A DNA stretch of 7,422 nt from Actinomycetota bacterium (GCA_009700155.1 WLMP01000040.1:1-7422), one strand, 5' to 3'; counted from the stretch's first letter, positions 1 through 6,231 are shown. Program-made: numbers and translations. The notes: generated by a model not told the origin, from the sequence alone.

Positions 1-1240
1 TGGAAATATATGCACCCCCTACTGCATATGGCTTACTCATCATCTTGCCATTATCAGCATGAACTCCCATCCCAATTACATTGGGCACCATTACCCAATC
101 GGTTGCATCAATAAACTCCCGGCGCATCCAATCCAAAAATTGTTGGGGATTTGTACCAGTAATAAGTGCAAGATTACTTAAGATCATTAAGCGTGGAATA
201 TGGTGCACCCAAGCTCGCTCTTTAATATCTGCAACTGTAGTTTTCACACAATTCATCTTGGTCTTGTTTGGATCAGTAAATAACGGCAGCAATTTCCGGT
301 TAGCATTTAAATGATTCTCATTTTTATAATCTGCCCCTAAATACCAATACATACCATTTACATACTCACGCCAGCCAATTACTTGACGGATAAAACCTTC
401 TGCAGATGCAATATCTACTAACCCTTTTTCATAGGCAGAAAGAACAGCAGTTAAGACCTCACCTGGATGAAGTAAGCCATTATTTAAATATGGACTAAGT
501 AGGGAGTGGTGTAGCGCCCAATTATCAGTTGTCATTGCATCCTCATATGGACCAAAGTTTGCAAAGTGGTTATCAATAAAGTTTTTTAACTGCGCCTTAG
601 CCGCTTTTCTACTTGTGCCCCAAACATCGCAGGCAGAAATACCAAGCTCACCTGCTACCTGCAGATCAATTTCATCCGCTTTATGTTTTAAATAAGGTGG
701 ATACTTATAGTTTTTAGGTGGGGGTAATCTGTTTTCTTTATCAAAGTTCCATTTACCGCCAACTGGCTTACCAGCCTTAACTAAAACTCCTAATCGATTT
801 CTCTGGGCCCGATAGAAACTCTCCATTAGAAAGCTCTTTTGGTTATCTGCCCAAGTTGTAAAAAGCTCACGTGAGGTTAGGAAGAAATCATTCTCAACAA
901 ATTTAACACCAAACTTGGCTAATTGTTTAGATTGCAGATGAGATGACGGGTGAGCACTGATAATTGGCAGATCTGGAAATTCCTGCTTAACCCGAGTTAA
1001 TCCATCGATCGTGGTAGCAGCTTTTTCATATCGGACCTTAAAACCTAACTTTTCTAGCTCTACTTTAAAGTGACGCGCAGATGAGATAAGAAAATACAAT
1101 CTAATCTTGTTCCACTCATCTGCTGCAACCATTCTGGCACTTTCAACTAAAACAATTAGATCACTCTTTGGGTCAGCATCCTTTAGTGCACCATACTTTG
1201 AGTGCAGATGATCAAAGGGGATATAGATAATTCGTTTCAC
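1..1240 (-). CDS. Cryptochrome/photolyase family protein, FeS-BCP (PhrB-like (6-4) photolyase) type, 3' end missing
   Basis: Flavoprotein of the bacterial cryptochrome/(6-4) photolyase family, expected to repair UV-induced (6-4) photoproducts in DNA using blue light, FAD and a 4Fe-4S cluster. I translated 413 residues; the family is usually about 500, so roughly the last 90-100 lie beyond the left edge. The N-terminal Rossmann-like domain starts MKRIIYIPFDHLH and runs to about residue 130. The helical FAD domain carries NWALHHSLLSPYLNNGLLHP (about 240-259), FIRQVIGWREYVNGMYW (about 283-299), and the His-His pair in WVHHIPRLM (about 344-352), which corresponds to the active-site region of PhrB. 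Cys331 in KMNC matches the first cluster ligand; the other three would be off-window, after SKPYAVGGAYI. The GTG at 1240 is the only possible start, because the preceding in-frame codon is the TAA stop of the DUF2256 gene. It is probably co-transcribed with the two genes upstream. The family call is secure; the repair specificity is inferred from the family. Confidence 0.93.
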   Translation of the reverse strand, partial: MKRIIYIPFDHLHSKYGALKDADPKSDLIVLVESARMVAADEWNKIRLYFLISSARHFKVELEKLGFKVRYEKAATTIDGLTRVKQEFPDLPIISAHPSSHLQSKQLAKFGVKFVENDFFLTSRELFTTWADNQKSFLMESFYRAQRNRLGVLVKAGKPVGGKWNFDKENRLPPPKNYKYPPYLKHKADEIDLQVAGELGISACDVWGTSRKAAKAQLKNFIDNHFANFGPYEDAMTTDNWALHHSLLSPYLNNGLLHPGEVLTAVLSAYEKGLVDIASAEGFIRQVIGWREYVNGMYWYLGADYKNENHLNANRKLLPLFTDPNKTKMNCVKTTVADIKERAWVHHIPRLMILSNLALITGTNPQQFLDWMRREFIDATDWVMVPNVIGMGVHADNGKMMSKPYAVGGAYIS

Positions 1241-1387
1241 TTAGCCAGCACACCTTTTGCTGCAGTATTTAACATTTTGCCAATCTTTAGCCCATTTTTT
1301 TCGCCACTCAAATGGTAATTTACAGGTAACACAAAATTTAGGGGCAAAGCCATTTTTAATCTTAGCTACCCGCTTAGAGTTACCCAT
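1241..1387 (-). CDS. DUF2256 domain-containing small protein (48 aa)
   Basis: Small basic protein of 48 residues, starting [14 protein letters not shown] and ending CSKRCAG. It shows the DUF2256 pattern: C-x2-C (CVTC, residues 20-23), the aromatic/basic stretch [11 protein letters not shown], and C-x3-C (CSKRC, about 42-46). The four cysteines look like a zinc-binding site. As I recall, members of this family often sit beside or fused to bacterial cryptochrome/photolyase genes, which is exactly the context here; the molecular function is unknown to me. The ATG at 1387 follows the membrane-protein gene by 19 bp. Just upstream is TAGTTAGGT, whose AGG is too close to the ATG for a good Shine-Dalgarno; TATAGT in the same place could instead be a -10 for a leaderless message. 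Its TAA (1241-1243) is immediately followed, in the same frame, by the GTG start of the photolyase gene. Confidence 0.9.
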   Translation of the reverse strand: MGNSKRVAKIKNGFAPKFCVTCKLPFEWRKKWAKDWQNVKYCSKRCAG

Positions 1388-1406
1388 ACCTAACTATATG
1401 TGAAGA

Positions 1407-1781
1407 CTACTTTCGAATTAGGTTAATCAGATAAAGCAGGGCAAAGCTAAGGCCAATTGCGGCATAGATAACAGAAAATATAGTTAACTCGGCTGGAATA
1501 AAAATTGTTAGTATGCCAAGGGCTAGAGCAGATATAAACATAACCCGGGCTATAAATTTAACTCCAGTTGGGTTATTACCTAATTTAGAGTTTTGCCACA
1601 TATTTCCAGCAAGTGCAATTAAAGTAATTCCAATCATTCGCATAGCCCAGATTAACTCTGGGTTATCTTCTAAACCTAGAAGATCTAAAAAAATTTCCGG
1701 GGCTGCAAGTAAGAAAATGGCAGATACGCCAAAAACAACTGCGCCACCCTTTAAGGTGTTTTTAATCCCGTGTTGGTACAT
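1407..1781 (-). CDS. Four-helix integral membrane protein of unknown function (124 aa)
   Basis: I do not recognise a named family. From the ATG at 1781 the protein is 124 residues, starting MYQHGIKNTLKGG. It has four hydrophobic segments at about residues 11-30, 42-61, 76-96 and 99-122, with short polar links (GLEDNPEL, NSKLGNNPTG) and a basic end (NLIRK). This suggests a small four-helix inner-membrane protein. The frame also stays open to a TTG at 1817, which would add 12 residues including three Cys (PCTTCQAYC). I prefer the ATG, because a promoter-like TACTGT lies 6 nt before it with TTGCCC 18 bp further up, as in a leaderless message. The ORF ends 19 bp before the DUF2256 gene, so it probably heads the photolyase operon. 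A link to light or redox stress rests only on position. Confidence 0.75.
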   Translation of the reverse strand: MYQHGIKNTLKGGAVVFGVSAIFLLAAPEIFLDLLGLEDNPELIWAMRMIGITLIALAGNMWQNSKLGNNPTGVKFIARVMFISALALGILTIFIPAELTIFSVIYAAIGLSFALLYLINLIRK

Positions 1782-1787
1782 ATAAGA

Positions 1788-1817
1788 ACAGTACGCCTGG
1801 CAAGTAGTGCAGGGCAA
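1788..1817 (-). promoter_or_regulatory. Possible promoter for a leaderless photolyase-operon transcript
   Basis: On the minus strand, TTGCCC (1812-1817) and TACTGT (1788-1793) are separated by 18 bp, and the -10-like box ends 6 nt before the ATG of the membrane-protein gene. That geometry would place the transcription start at or next to the ATG. Leaderless messages are common in actinobacteria. The match is moderate, and no mapped start site is available. Confidence 0.3.
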
Positions 1818-1944
1818 TAAGTTTTTACTTAATTTCTAACATCTCCCTGCTTATTTTTTCAATTTATTTGGCATATCCCAGCAATTACGCTGCCCAAATT
1901 AACCCCGATCAGTAATCGATGGTTTTGCACCATATAGGACTTAT

Positions 1945-1983
1945 GCCAACTGTGGATAAAAAGCTAGGCCAACTGAGGGATAA
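1945..1983 (+). repeat. Imperfect direct repeat containing a consensus DnaA box
   Basis: GCCAACTGTGGATAA (1945-1959) is repeated 23 bp later as GCCAACTGAGGGATAA (1968-1983). The first copy contains TGTGGATAA (1951-1959), the exact reverse complement of the classical DnaA box TTATCCACA. The second copy differs from it at three positions. A further near-match, TTATCCCCA (one mismatch), lies on the plus strand at 2025-2033. No dnaA, dnaN, rpmH or other origin-flanking gene is in the window, so I do not call an origin. Confidence 0.5.
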
Positions 1984-2124
1984 GTTGTCGCAAATTTGAA
2001 AGGGTTCAAGAATTAAGCCATTTTTTATCCCCAATACCCACACCCTTTATAACTTTTACGTGATTTAAACCTATATGTGCCTTTCCAAGAAATACCTGAG
2101 AGAGTAGTTTAGGCTCAAGCATTG

Positions 2125-2148
2125 ATCGGGTTAGTTGGCTAATTCGAT
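2125..2148 (+). promoter_or_regulatory. Hairpin in the potA 5' leader
   Basis: ATCGGGTTAG (2125-2134) and CTAATTCGAT (2139-2148) form a 10-bp stem around a TTGG loop. Two of the pairs are G.U, so the stem is continuous in RNA but imperfect in DNA. It ends 39 nt before the potA start and has no T-run after it, so it is not a simple terminator. It could shape the leader RNA or be chance. Confidence 0.35.
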
Positions 2149-2187
2149 TTAGTTTAAGTAAAGCGTAATGGCGTGGGGGTTAAGTAA

Positions 2188-3216
2188 TTGAGCACCGGCT
2201 TTGTTTCACTTCGTGGTGTTAATAAATATTTTAACGAGGTCCACGCAGTTGCAAACTTAGATCTTGATGTAAAAGCTGGAGAGTTTTTTTCTATGCTTGG
2301 ACCATCTGGCTCAGGTAAAACCACAGTTTTAAGATTAATTGCAGGATTTGAAAATGCTAGCTCAGGCAGAGTAGTAATTGAGTCACAAGATGTAACTGAC
2401 TTGGCTCCCTTTGATCGACCAGTAAATACAGTTTTTCAAGATTACGCACTCTTTCCACATATGAGTATTCAAGACAATGTTGAGTATGGACTTCGCACCA
2501 GAAAGGTGCCAAAGGCTGAACGAGCCAAACAAGCACTTGAGGCAATTGATTCAGTAAAGCTCTCGCACTTATCACAGCGCCTACCACACCAATTATCAGG
2601 TGGGCAGCGTCAACGAATTGCATTAGCAAGAGCATTAGTGCTTCGGCCAAAGGTTTTACTACTAGATGAACCACTTGGCGCATTAGATAAGCAGTTGCGG
2701 GAGGAGATGCAGGTTGAATTAAAACGAATTCAACGTGAAGCAGGAATTACATTTATTTTTGTTACCCATGATCAAGAAGAGGCGATGCGAATGAGCGATC
2801 GCATTGCCGTATTTAATGAGGGATCAATTGAGCAGATCGGCACCCCACAAGAGGTTTATGAAAAACCACAAACTAAATTTGTGGCTAGCTTTTTAGGAGT
2901 TTCAAATATATTTGATGGCGCAGCTGCTAAGGAGATTTTTGGCAGTAGCACAATGGTCAATATTCGACCAGAGCGAATTAAATTAGTACCAGCTGATACT
3001 AAGTTAAATACTGGTGAAAGTGGCGTAGTTGGCACAATTATCGAAGCCTCATATATCGGGGCGACCACAATTTACTTAATTCAAACACAATCGGGGCAGC
3101 GGGTAATTGCCACCAGATTAAATGAAGAATTGCCAGATCAGATCAACCGATATGAAACTGGCGATCGGGTCGGTGCCGTTTGGAAAAGCGACCACTCGGC
3201 AGTGATACCAACCTAA
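2188..3216 (+). CDS. potA: Polyamine-type ABC transporter ATP-binding protein (PotA/YdcT-like)
   Basis: Cytoplasmic ATPase (342 aa) that powers uptake through the PotB/PotC permeases encoded downstream. All nucleotide-binding motifs are intact: Walker A GPSGSGKT (38-45), Q-loop VFQDYALFPH (82-91), signature LSGGQ (136-140), Walker B VLLLD followed by E161 (156-161), D-loop GALD (164-167) and switch H194 in FVTHD. After about residue 240 comes a C-terminal extension with NIRPERIKL and a TOBE-like beta region, as in PotA and other importers of the spermidine/putrescine, iron and sulfate class. The length is normal for the family. The start is TTG at 2188: the codon before it is an in-frame TAA, and GGGGG lies 8 nt upstream as a weak Shine-Dalgarno. 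The potD gene starts 37 bp after its stop. Polyamine specificity comes from the neighbouring YdcS-like binding protein, not from this ATPase itself. Confidence 0.93.
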   Translation: MSTGFVSLRGVNKYFNEVHAVANLDLDVKAGEFFSMLGPSGSGKTTVLRLIAGFENASSGRVVIESQDVTDLAPFDRPVNTVFQDYALFPHMSIQDNVEYGLRTRKVPKAERAKQALEAIDSVKLSHLSQRLPHQLSGGQRQRIALARALVLRPKVLLLDEPLGALDKQLREEMQVELKRIQREAGITFIFVTHDQEEAMRMSDRIAVFNEGSIEQIGTPQEVYEKPQTKFVASFLGVSNIFDGAAAKEIFGSSTMVNIRPERIKLVPADTKLNTGESGVVGTIIEASYIGATTIYLIQTQSGQRVIATRLNEELPDQINRYETGDRVGAVWKSDHSAVIPT

Positions 3217-3229
3217 TCTGACTTATAAA
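3202..3229 (+). promoter_or_regulatory. Possible internal promoter for potD
   Basis: GTGATA (3202-3207) and TATAAA (3224-3229) are 16 bp apart and resemble -35 and -10 boxes. The -10-like box lies inside the inverted repeat at 3219-3237, about 25 nt before the potD start. This could give the binding-protein gene its own transcription in addition to read-through from potA. The evidence is sequence resemblance only. Confidence 0.3.
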
Positions 3230-3237
3230 TTAAGTCA
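3219..3237. repeat. Perfect 7-bp inverted repeat between potA and potD
   Basis: TGACTTA (3219-3225) and TAAGTCA (3231-3237) flank TAAAT. The palindrome starts 3 nt after the potA stop and overlaps the TATAAA box. It is too weak and lacks the T-run expected of a terminator. A repressor operator or an mRNA-processing or stabilising hairpin are possible roles. Confidence 0.45.
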
Positions 3238-3253
3238 TGCGAAAGGAAGATAA

Positions 3254-4423
3254 ATGAAGGGTAAGAAACTCTCAATACTTAGCCTATTGGCAGTATCGGC
3301 GATGATTCTTTCTAGCTGTTCATCAAGTGATGATGCATCCGGTGTGAAGATTGAAGTGCCAGATATTCCTATGCATGAAGAAATGGGCGATTTTGAAGGC
3401 GAATTAAACATTGTTAACTGGGCTGGCTTTGTTGATCCAAAGTGGACCGACAAGTTTGAGGCAGATACTGGTTGCAAGGTTAAGCCACGCGTAGCTGGAA
3501 CTAGCGATGAAATGGTTACCTTGATGAGAACAGGTCAATATGACATTGTTTCTGCATCAGGTGATGCTGCACTACGTTTAATCGTAGGTGGCGATGTTCA
3601 ACCTCTTAATGTTGATTTAATTCCAAACTTTGGTGATGAAATTGCAACTGGAATGCGCAATAACATCTATGACACTGTAAATGGCAAGCCATACGGTGTA
3701 CCAATTGGCAGAGGTGCAAATCTTCTTCAGTACAACGATGATGTAACTAAGGGAGCACCTGCTAGCTGGGATGTAGTTTGGGAAACAAACAGCCCATACA
3801 AGGGCAAGATCACAGCTTACGATGCACCTATCTACATTGCAGATGCTGCTGTGTACTTGATGTATCACAAGCCAGAGCTAGGAATTAAGAATCCTTATGC
3901 TCTAGATAAGACTCAATTAGATGCAGCAATTGCACTACTAAAGCAACAAAATACGATTGTGGGCGAGTACTGGTCAGATGCAGTAGCGCAAATAACCTCA
4001 TTTGTTGGTGGTAATACTGTTGTTGGTACATCTTGGGAAATTCTTCGTAAGTTTGCAGCTAAGCCAAATATCAAGACCACCCTTCCAAAAGAAGGATCAA
4101 CTGGTTGGTATGACTCTTGGTTAGTAAGCTCAAAGACTAAGAATGTTAACTGTGCATATGCCTGGATGGATTACACCAGTACAGCATCTGTAAACGGAGC
4201 AATTGCCGTGAACTTTGGTATGGCACCAGCCAACATTGCTTACTGCAGCTCAAGTCCAACTGCGCAAGCTCACTGTGATGAGTTCGCAGCAGAAGATGAA
4301 GAGTTCTTTAAGAAAATCTGGCCTTGGACAACTCCAATTGAAACCTGTGTTGATGGTCGCAAGGATGTTAAGTGCACCAGCTTCCAGGAGTGGACCAATG
4401 CTTGGTTAACGGTAAAAGGTTAA
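3254..4423 (+). CDS. potD: Polyamine ABC transporter substrate-binding lipoprotein (PotD/YdcS-like)
   Basis: Extracytoplasmic solute-binding protein (389 aa) that would capture polyamines such as putrescine or spermidine and deliver them to PotBC. It has a lipoprotein signal: basic MKGKK, a hydrophobic core, and lipobox LSSC with Cys22 as the lipidated residue. The mature part starts with a Ser/Asp linker. The binding domain begins around LNIVNWAGFVDPKW (51-64). Blocks such as TSDEMVTLM (83-91), SASGDAALRLI (100-110), YDAPIYIADAA (189-199), LPKEGSTGW (277-285) and NCAYAWM (299-305) match what I remember of E. coli YdcS more closely than PotD. Besides Cys22 there are six cysteines (74, 300, 331, 341, 365, 374), which may form disulfides outside the cell. 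The ATG is preceded by AAAGGAAG at good spacing, the best ribosome-binding site in the operon. A terminator-like hairpin follows the gene. The exact substrate is inferred. Confidence 0.92.
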   Translation: MKGKKLSILSLLAVSAMILSSCSSSDDASGVKIEVPDIPMHEEMGDFEGELNIVNWAGFVDPKWTDKFEADTGCKVKPRVAGTSDEMVTLMRTGQYDIVSASGDAALRLIVGGDVQPLNVDLIPNFGDEIATGMRNNIYDTVNGKPYGVPIGRGANLLQYNDDVTKGAPASWDVVWETNSPYKGKITAYDAPIYIADAAVYLMYHKPELGIKNPYALDKTQLDAAIALLKQQNTIVGEYWSDAVAQITSFVGGNTVVGTSWEILRKFAAKPNIKTTLPKEGSTGWYDSWLVSSKTKNVNCAYAWMDYTSTASVNGAIAVNFGMAPANIAYCSSSPTAQAHCDEFAAEDEEFFKKIWPWTTPIETCVDGRKDVKCTSFQEWTNAWLTVKG

Positions 4424-4450
4424 TAAGTTAAGGATCACTAAATAAGTAAT

Positions 4451-4489
4451 AAATATGAGGGGATTTTAAATTAATCCCCTCATATTTTT
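4451..4489 (+). terminator. Rho-independent terminator-like hairpin between potD and potB
   Basis: A perfect 15-bp stem pairs AAATATGAGGGGATT (4451-4465) with AATCCCCTCATATTT (4473-4487) around a 7-nt loop. It is followed by T4488-T4489, so the run is TTTTT counting the end of the stem. It sits 28 nt after potD and 46 nt before potB. Inside an operon this would act as a partial terminator or a 3'-end stabiliser of the potA-potD message, lowering permease expression relative to the binding protein. Confidence 0.8.
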
Positions 4490-4534
4490 ACTAAAGCAGT
4501 AAATTAAGAAAAACAAAGAAGTAGTTAGGTAGGC

Positions 4535-5416
4535 ATGAGTACAACTATTACCAAAGCTGGCAACCGGCCACTTTCTGCCTATTTATATAAGCGAGCCAAA
4601 CTTAGATTATTTTCACTCCTTGCCCTACCGATGTTTTGGATTGTGGGCGTCTACATACTCTCATTATTTTTACTATTAGTAACCGCCTTTTGGTTTGTCG
4701 ACCCTTTTACCTCAAAGGTAATTGTTGGTTTTACCTTAGATAACTTTGTTAGCATCTTTACCGTTCCAGCTTATATTTCAACCTCAATTAGAACCTTACT
4801 AATTGCACTTGCAGTAACTGGTTTATCAGTTTTATTTGCTGTTCCACTTGGCATCTATATGGCAAAAATTGCCAAACCTTGGGTTAGAAATGCGCTAGCT
4901 GTGGCAATTACCTTACCATTATGGGCTGGTTACTTAGTAAAGATTATTGCTATGCGTTTAGTATTTACTGAAGAGGGATTTTTTAACTGGGCGTTAGCAC
5001 CATTTGGTTTATCTGGACCAACATTTTCAATTCCAATTGTGATTTTAACTCTTACCTACCTCTGGTTTCCTTATATGGCACTTCCAGTATTTACCGCCAT
5101 CAGACAGATTCCACCAAATCTTTTTGATGCTTCAAGTGATATGGGAGCTAAGGGATTTACTACTATCTATCGGGTAGTAATGCCGCTAATTGTGCCGGCG
5201 ATAATTGCTGGCTCAGTCTTTACCTTCTCCTTATCTTTGGGTGATTACTTAGCTGCCAAATTTACCGGCGGCTCTACCCAAATGATTGGCTCAATAATTG
5301 CAGCCAACATTAATTTAAATCCACCAGTAGCAGCCGCCTTTTCTATGGTGCCAATTGCATTTGTGGTTATCTATCTAATGGTGGCTCGTCGCACCGGATC
5401 ATTAGAGCGGATGTAA
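4535..5416 (+). CDS. potB: Polyamine-type ABC transporter permease (PotB/YdcU-like)
   Basis: Inner-membrane permease subunit (293 aa) of the polyamine importer, expected to pair with PotC to form the translocation channel. A basic cytoplasmic N-terminus (residues 1-25) is followed by about six membrane segments near 30-55, 85-108, 118-140, 165-187, 215-237 and 265-284. The EAA-type coupling loop that contacts the ATPase is visible at about 198-217: DASSDMGAKG, then IYRVVMP with the conserved Gly204 and Pro217. The length is normal for PotB. The ATG at 4535 is preceded closely by AGGTAGG. The gene lies 111 bp after potD, beyond the hairpin at 4451-4489, so it may depend on read-through or on a promoter I could not identify. 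Its TAA is 2 nt before the potC start. Confidence 0.92.
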   Translation: MSTTITKAGNRPLSAYLYKRAKLRLFSLLALPMFWIVGVYILSLFLLLVTAFWFVDPFTSKVIVGFTLDNFVSIFTVPAYISTSIRTLLIALAVTGLSVLFAVPLGIYMAKIAKPWVRNALAVAITLPLWAGYLVKIIAMRLVFTEEGFFNWALAPFGLSGPTFSIPIVILTLTYLWFPYMALPVFTAIRQIPPNLFDASSDMGAKGFTTIYRVVMPLIVPAIIAGSVFTFSLSLGDYLAAKFTGGSTQMIGSIIAANINLNPPVAAAFSMVPIAFVVIYLMVARRTGSLERM

Positions 5417-5418
5417 TT

Positions 5419-6231
5419 ATGTTACGACTATCTGCTACTACTAGAGCGATCTTAATTGGCTTAGTCGCCTTTATCTTGATCTTTATGTATGTACCATTAC
5501 TGGTTTTAATCTTAAACTCATTTAATCTATCTAATATCTCAAGTTGGCCGATTGAAACCTTCTCCCTTAAGTGGTGGGAGTTTGCAATTACCTATCAACC
5601 AATTCGCACTGCACTTTTAAACTCACTAATTGTTGCAACTGGATCAATGATTATTGCCGCCTTTCTTGGCACCTTAGTGGCATTTGCACTTAAAGGTTAT
5701 GACTTTTTTGGTAAGGCCACAGTTAATCTATTGGTAGTGCTTCCGATCGCACTTCCTGGTGTGGTAACTGGTGTGGCATTTAGTAATACTTATAGCAACT
5801 TTTTATCACCAGCTGGATTTAATATCGGCTACTTTGGCATGATTGTTGCCCATGCAACATTTTGTATTGTGATGGTATTTAACAATGTATTTGCCAGATT
5901 AAAGCGGATGAATCCATCCCTGCAAGAAGCATCTGCAGATTTAGGCGCTGGCTTATGGCAAACCTTTAGATTAGTTACCTTCCCACAATTTAGAACCTCA
6001 TTTGTGGCAGGTGCTCTGCTTGCCTTTGCCTTAAGTTTTGATGAGGTCGTAGTAACAATCTTTACTGCACCCCCTGGCGTAGATACCCTGCCACTTTGGA
6101 TCTTAAAAGAGATGTCTAGACCAAATCAGGCAAGTGTGGTTAATGTGGTGGCAACAGTTGTTATCTTAATTTCATTGATTCCAGTTTATATCTCACAACG
6201 ATTAAGCCGGGCCCAAGATGAGGTTAGGTAG
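5419..6231 (+). CDS. potC: Polyamine-type ABC transporter permease (PotC/YdcV-like)
   Basis: Second inner-membrane permease (270 aa), partner of PotB. Hydrophobic segments lie near residues 10-33, 66-90, 101-125, 138-160, 192-215 and 240-259. The EAA-type loop is at about 170-189: EASADLGAG, then FRLVTFP, with Gly176 and Pro189 in the expected places. PSLQEASADLGA is close to the PotC family pattern. The start is ATG, 2 nt after the potB stop, so translation is probably coupled. It is the last gene of the transporter operon. Its TAG lies only 10 bp from the stop of the convergent SIMPL gene, with no independent terminator visible between them. Confidence 0.92.
   Translation: MLRLSATTRAILIGLVAFILIFMYVPLLVLILNSFNLSNISSWPIETFSLKWWEFAITYQPIRTALLNSLIVATGSMIIAAFLGTLVAFALKGYDFFGKATVNLLVVLPIALPGVVTGVAFSNTYSNFLSPAGFNIGYFGMIVAHATFCIVMVFNNVFARLKRMNPSLQEASADLGAGLWQTFRLVTFPQFRTSFVAGALLAFALSFDEVVVTIFTAPPGVDTLPLWILKEMSRPNQASVVNVVATVVILISLIPVYISQRLSRAQDEVR

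Larger units (their letters stand above)
1782..2187. other. Divergent intergenic region (about 400 bp) without a clear gene
   Basis: This non-coding stretch separates the leftward photolyase operon from the rightward transporter operon. I see the candidate minus-strand promoter at its left end, a DnaA-box-like cluster at 1945-2033, a hairpin at 2125-2148 and a G-rich ribosome-binding region (GGGGG, 2175-2179) before potA. Two tiny plus-strand reading frames exist: an 18-codon one at 1943-1999 (MPTVDKKLGQLRDKLSQI) and a 7-codon one at 2168-2191 (MAWGLSN). Neither can be called a gene. I found no tRNA, no insertion-sequence remnant and no convincing match to a known riboswitch. The length is notable given how tight the rest of the window is. 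Confidence 0.6.

Noticed and set aside
81..314. Plus-strand open frame of 77 codons
   Set aside because: It lies antisense within the photolyase gene, whose translation matches the family throughout. This frame has no recognisable features.
1513..1785. Plus-strand open frame opposite the membrane-protein gene
   Set aside because: The product is an antisense shadow of the hydrophobic segments. The minus-strand frame gives the coherent four-helix protein.
2081..2125. CTGAGAGAG in the potA leader, reminiscent of the TPP riboswitch CTGAGA box
   Set aside because: The rest of the THI element is not found in the right order. An ACCCTTT-like run lies upstream rather than downstream, and no P1 stem can be drawn.
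2357..3068. Minus-strand open frames (2357-2683, 2856-3068) inside potA
   Set aside because: Both are antisense to a fully intact ABC ATPase with every motif present.
3235..4409. Other open frames over potD (minus 3235-3477, minus 3617-3868, plus 4215-4409)
   Set aside because: They overlap the binding-protein gene, whose lipobox and conserved blocks are in the main frame. None looks like a protein family.
1379..4534. TAGTTAGGT just before both the DUF2256 start and the potB start
   Set aside because: It probably reflects similar AG-rich or -10-like start contexts. The two sites differ in spacing to the ATG and no function follows.
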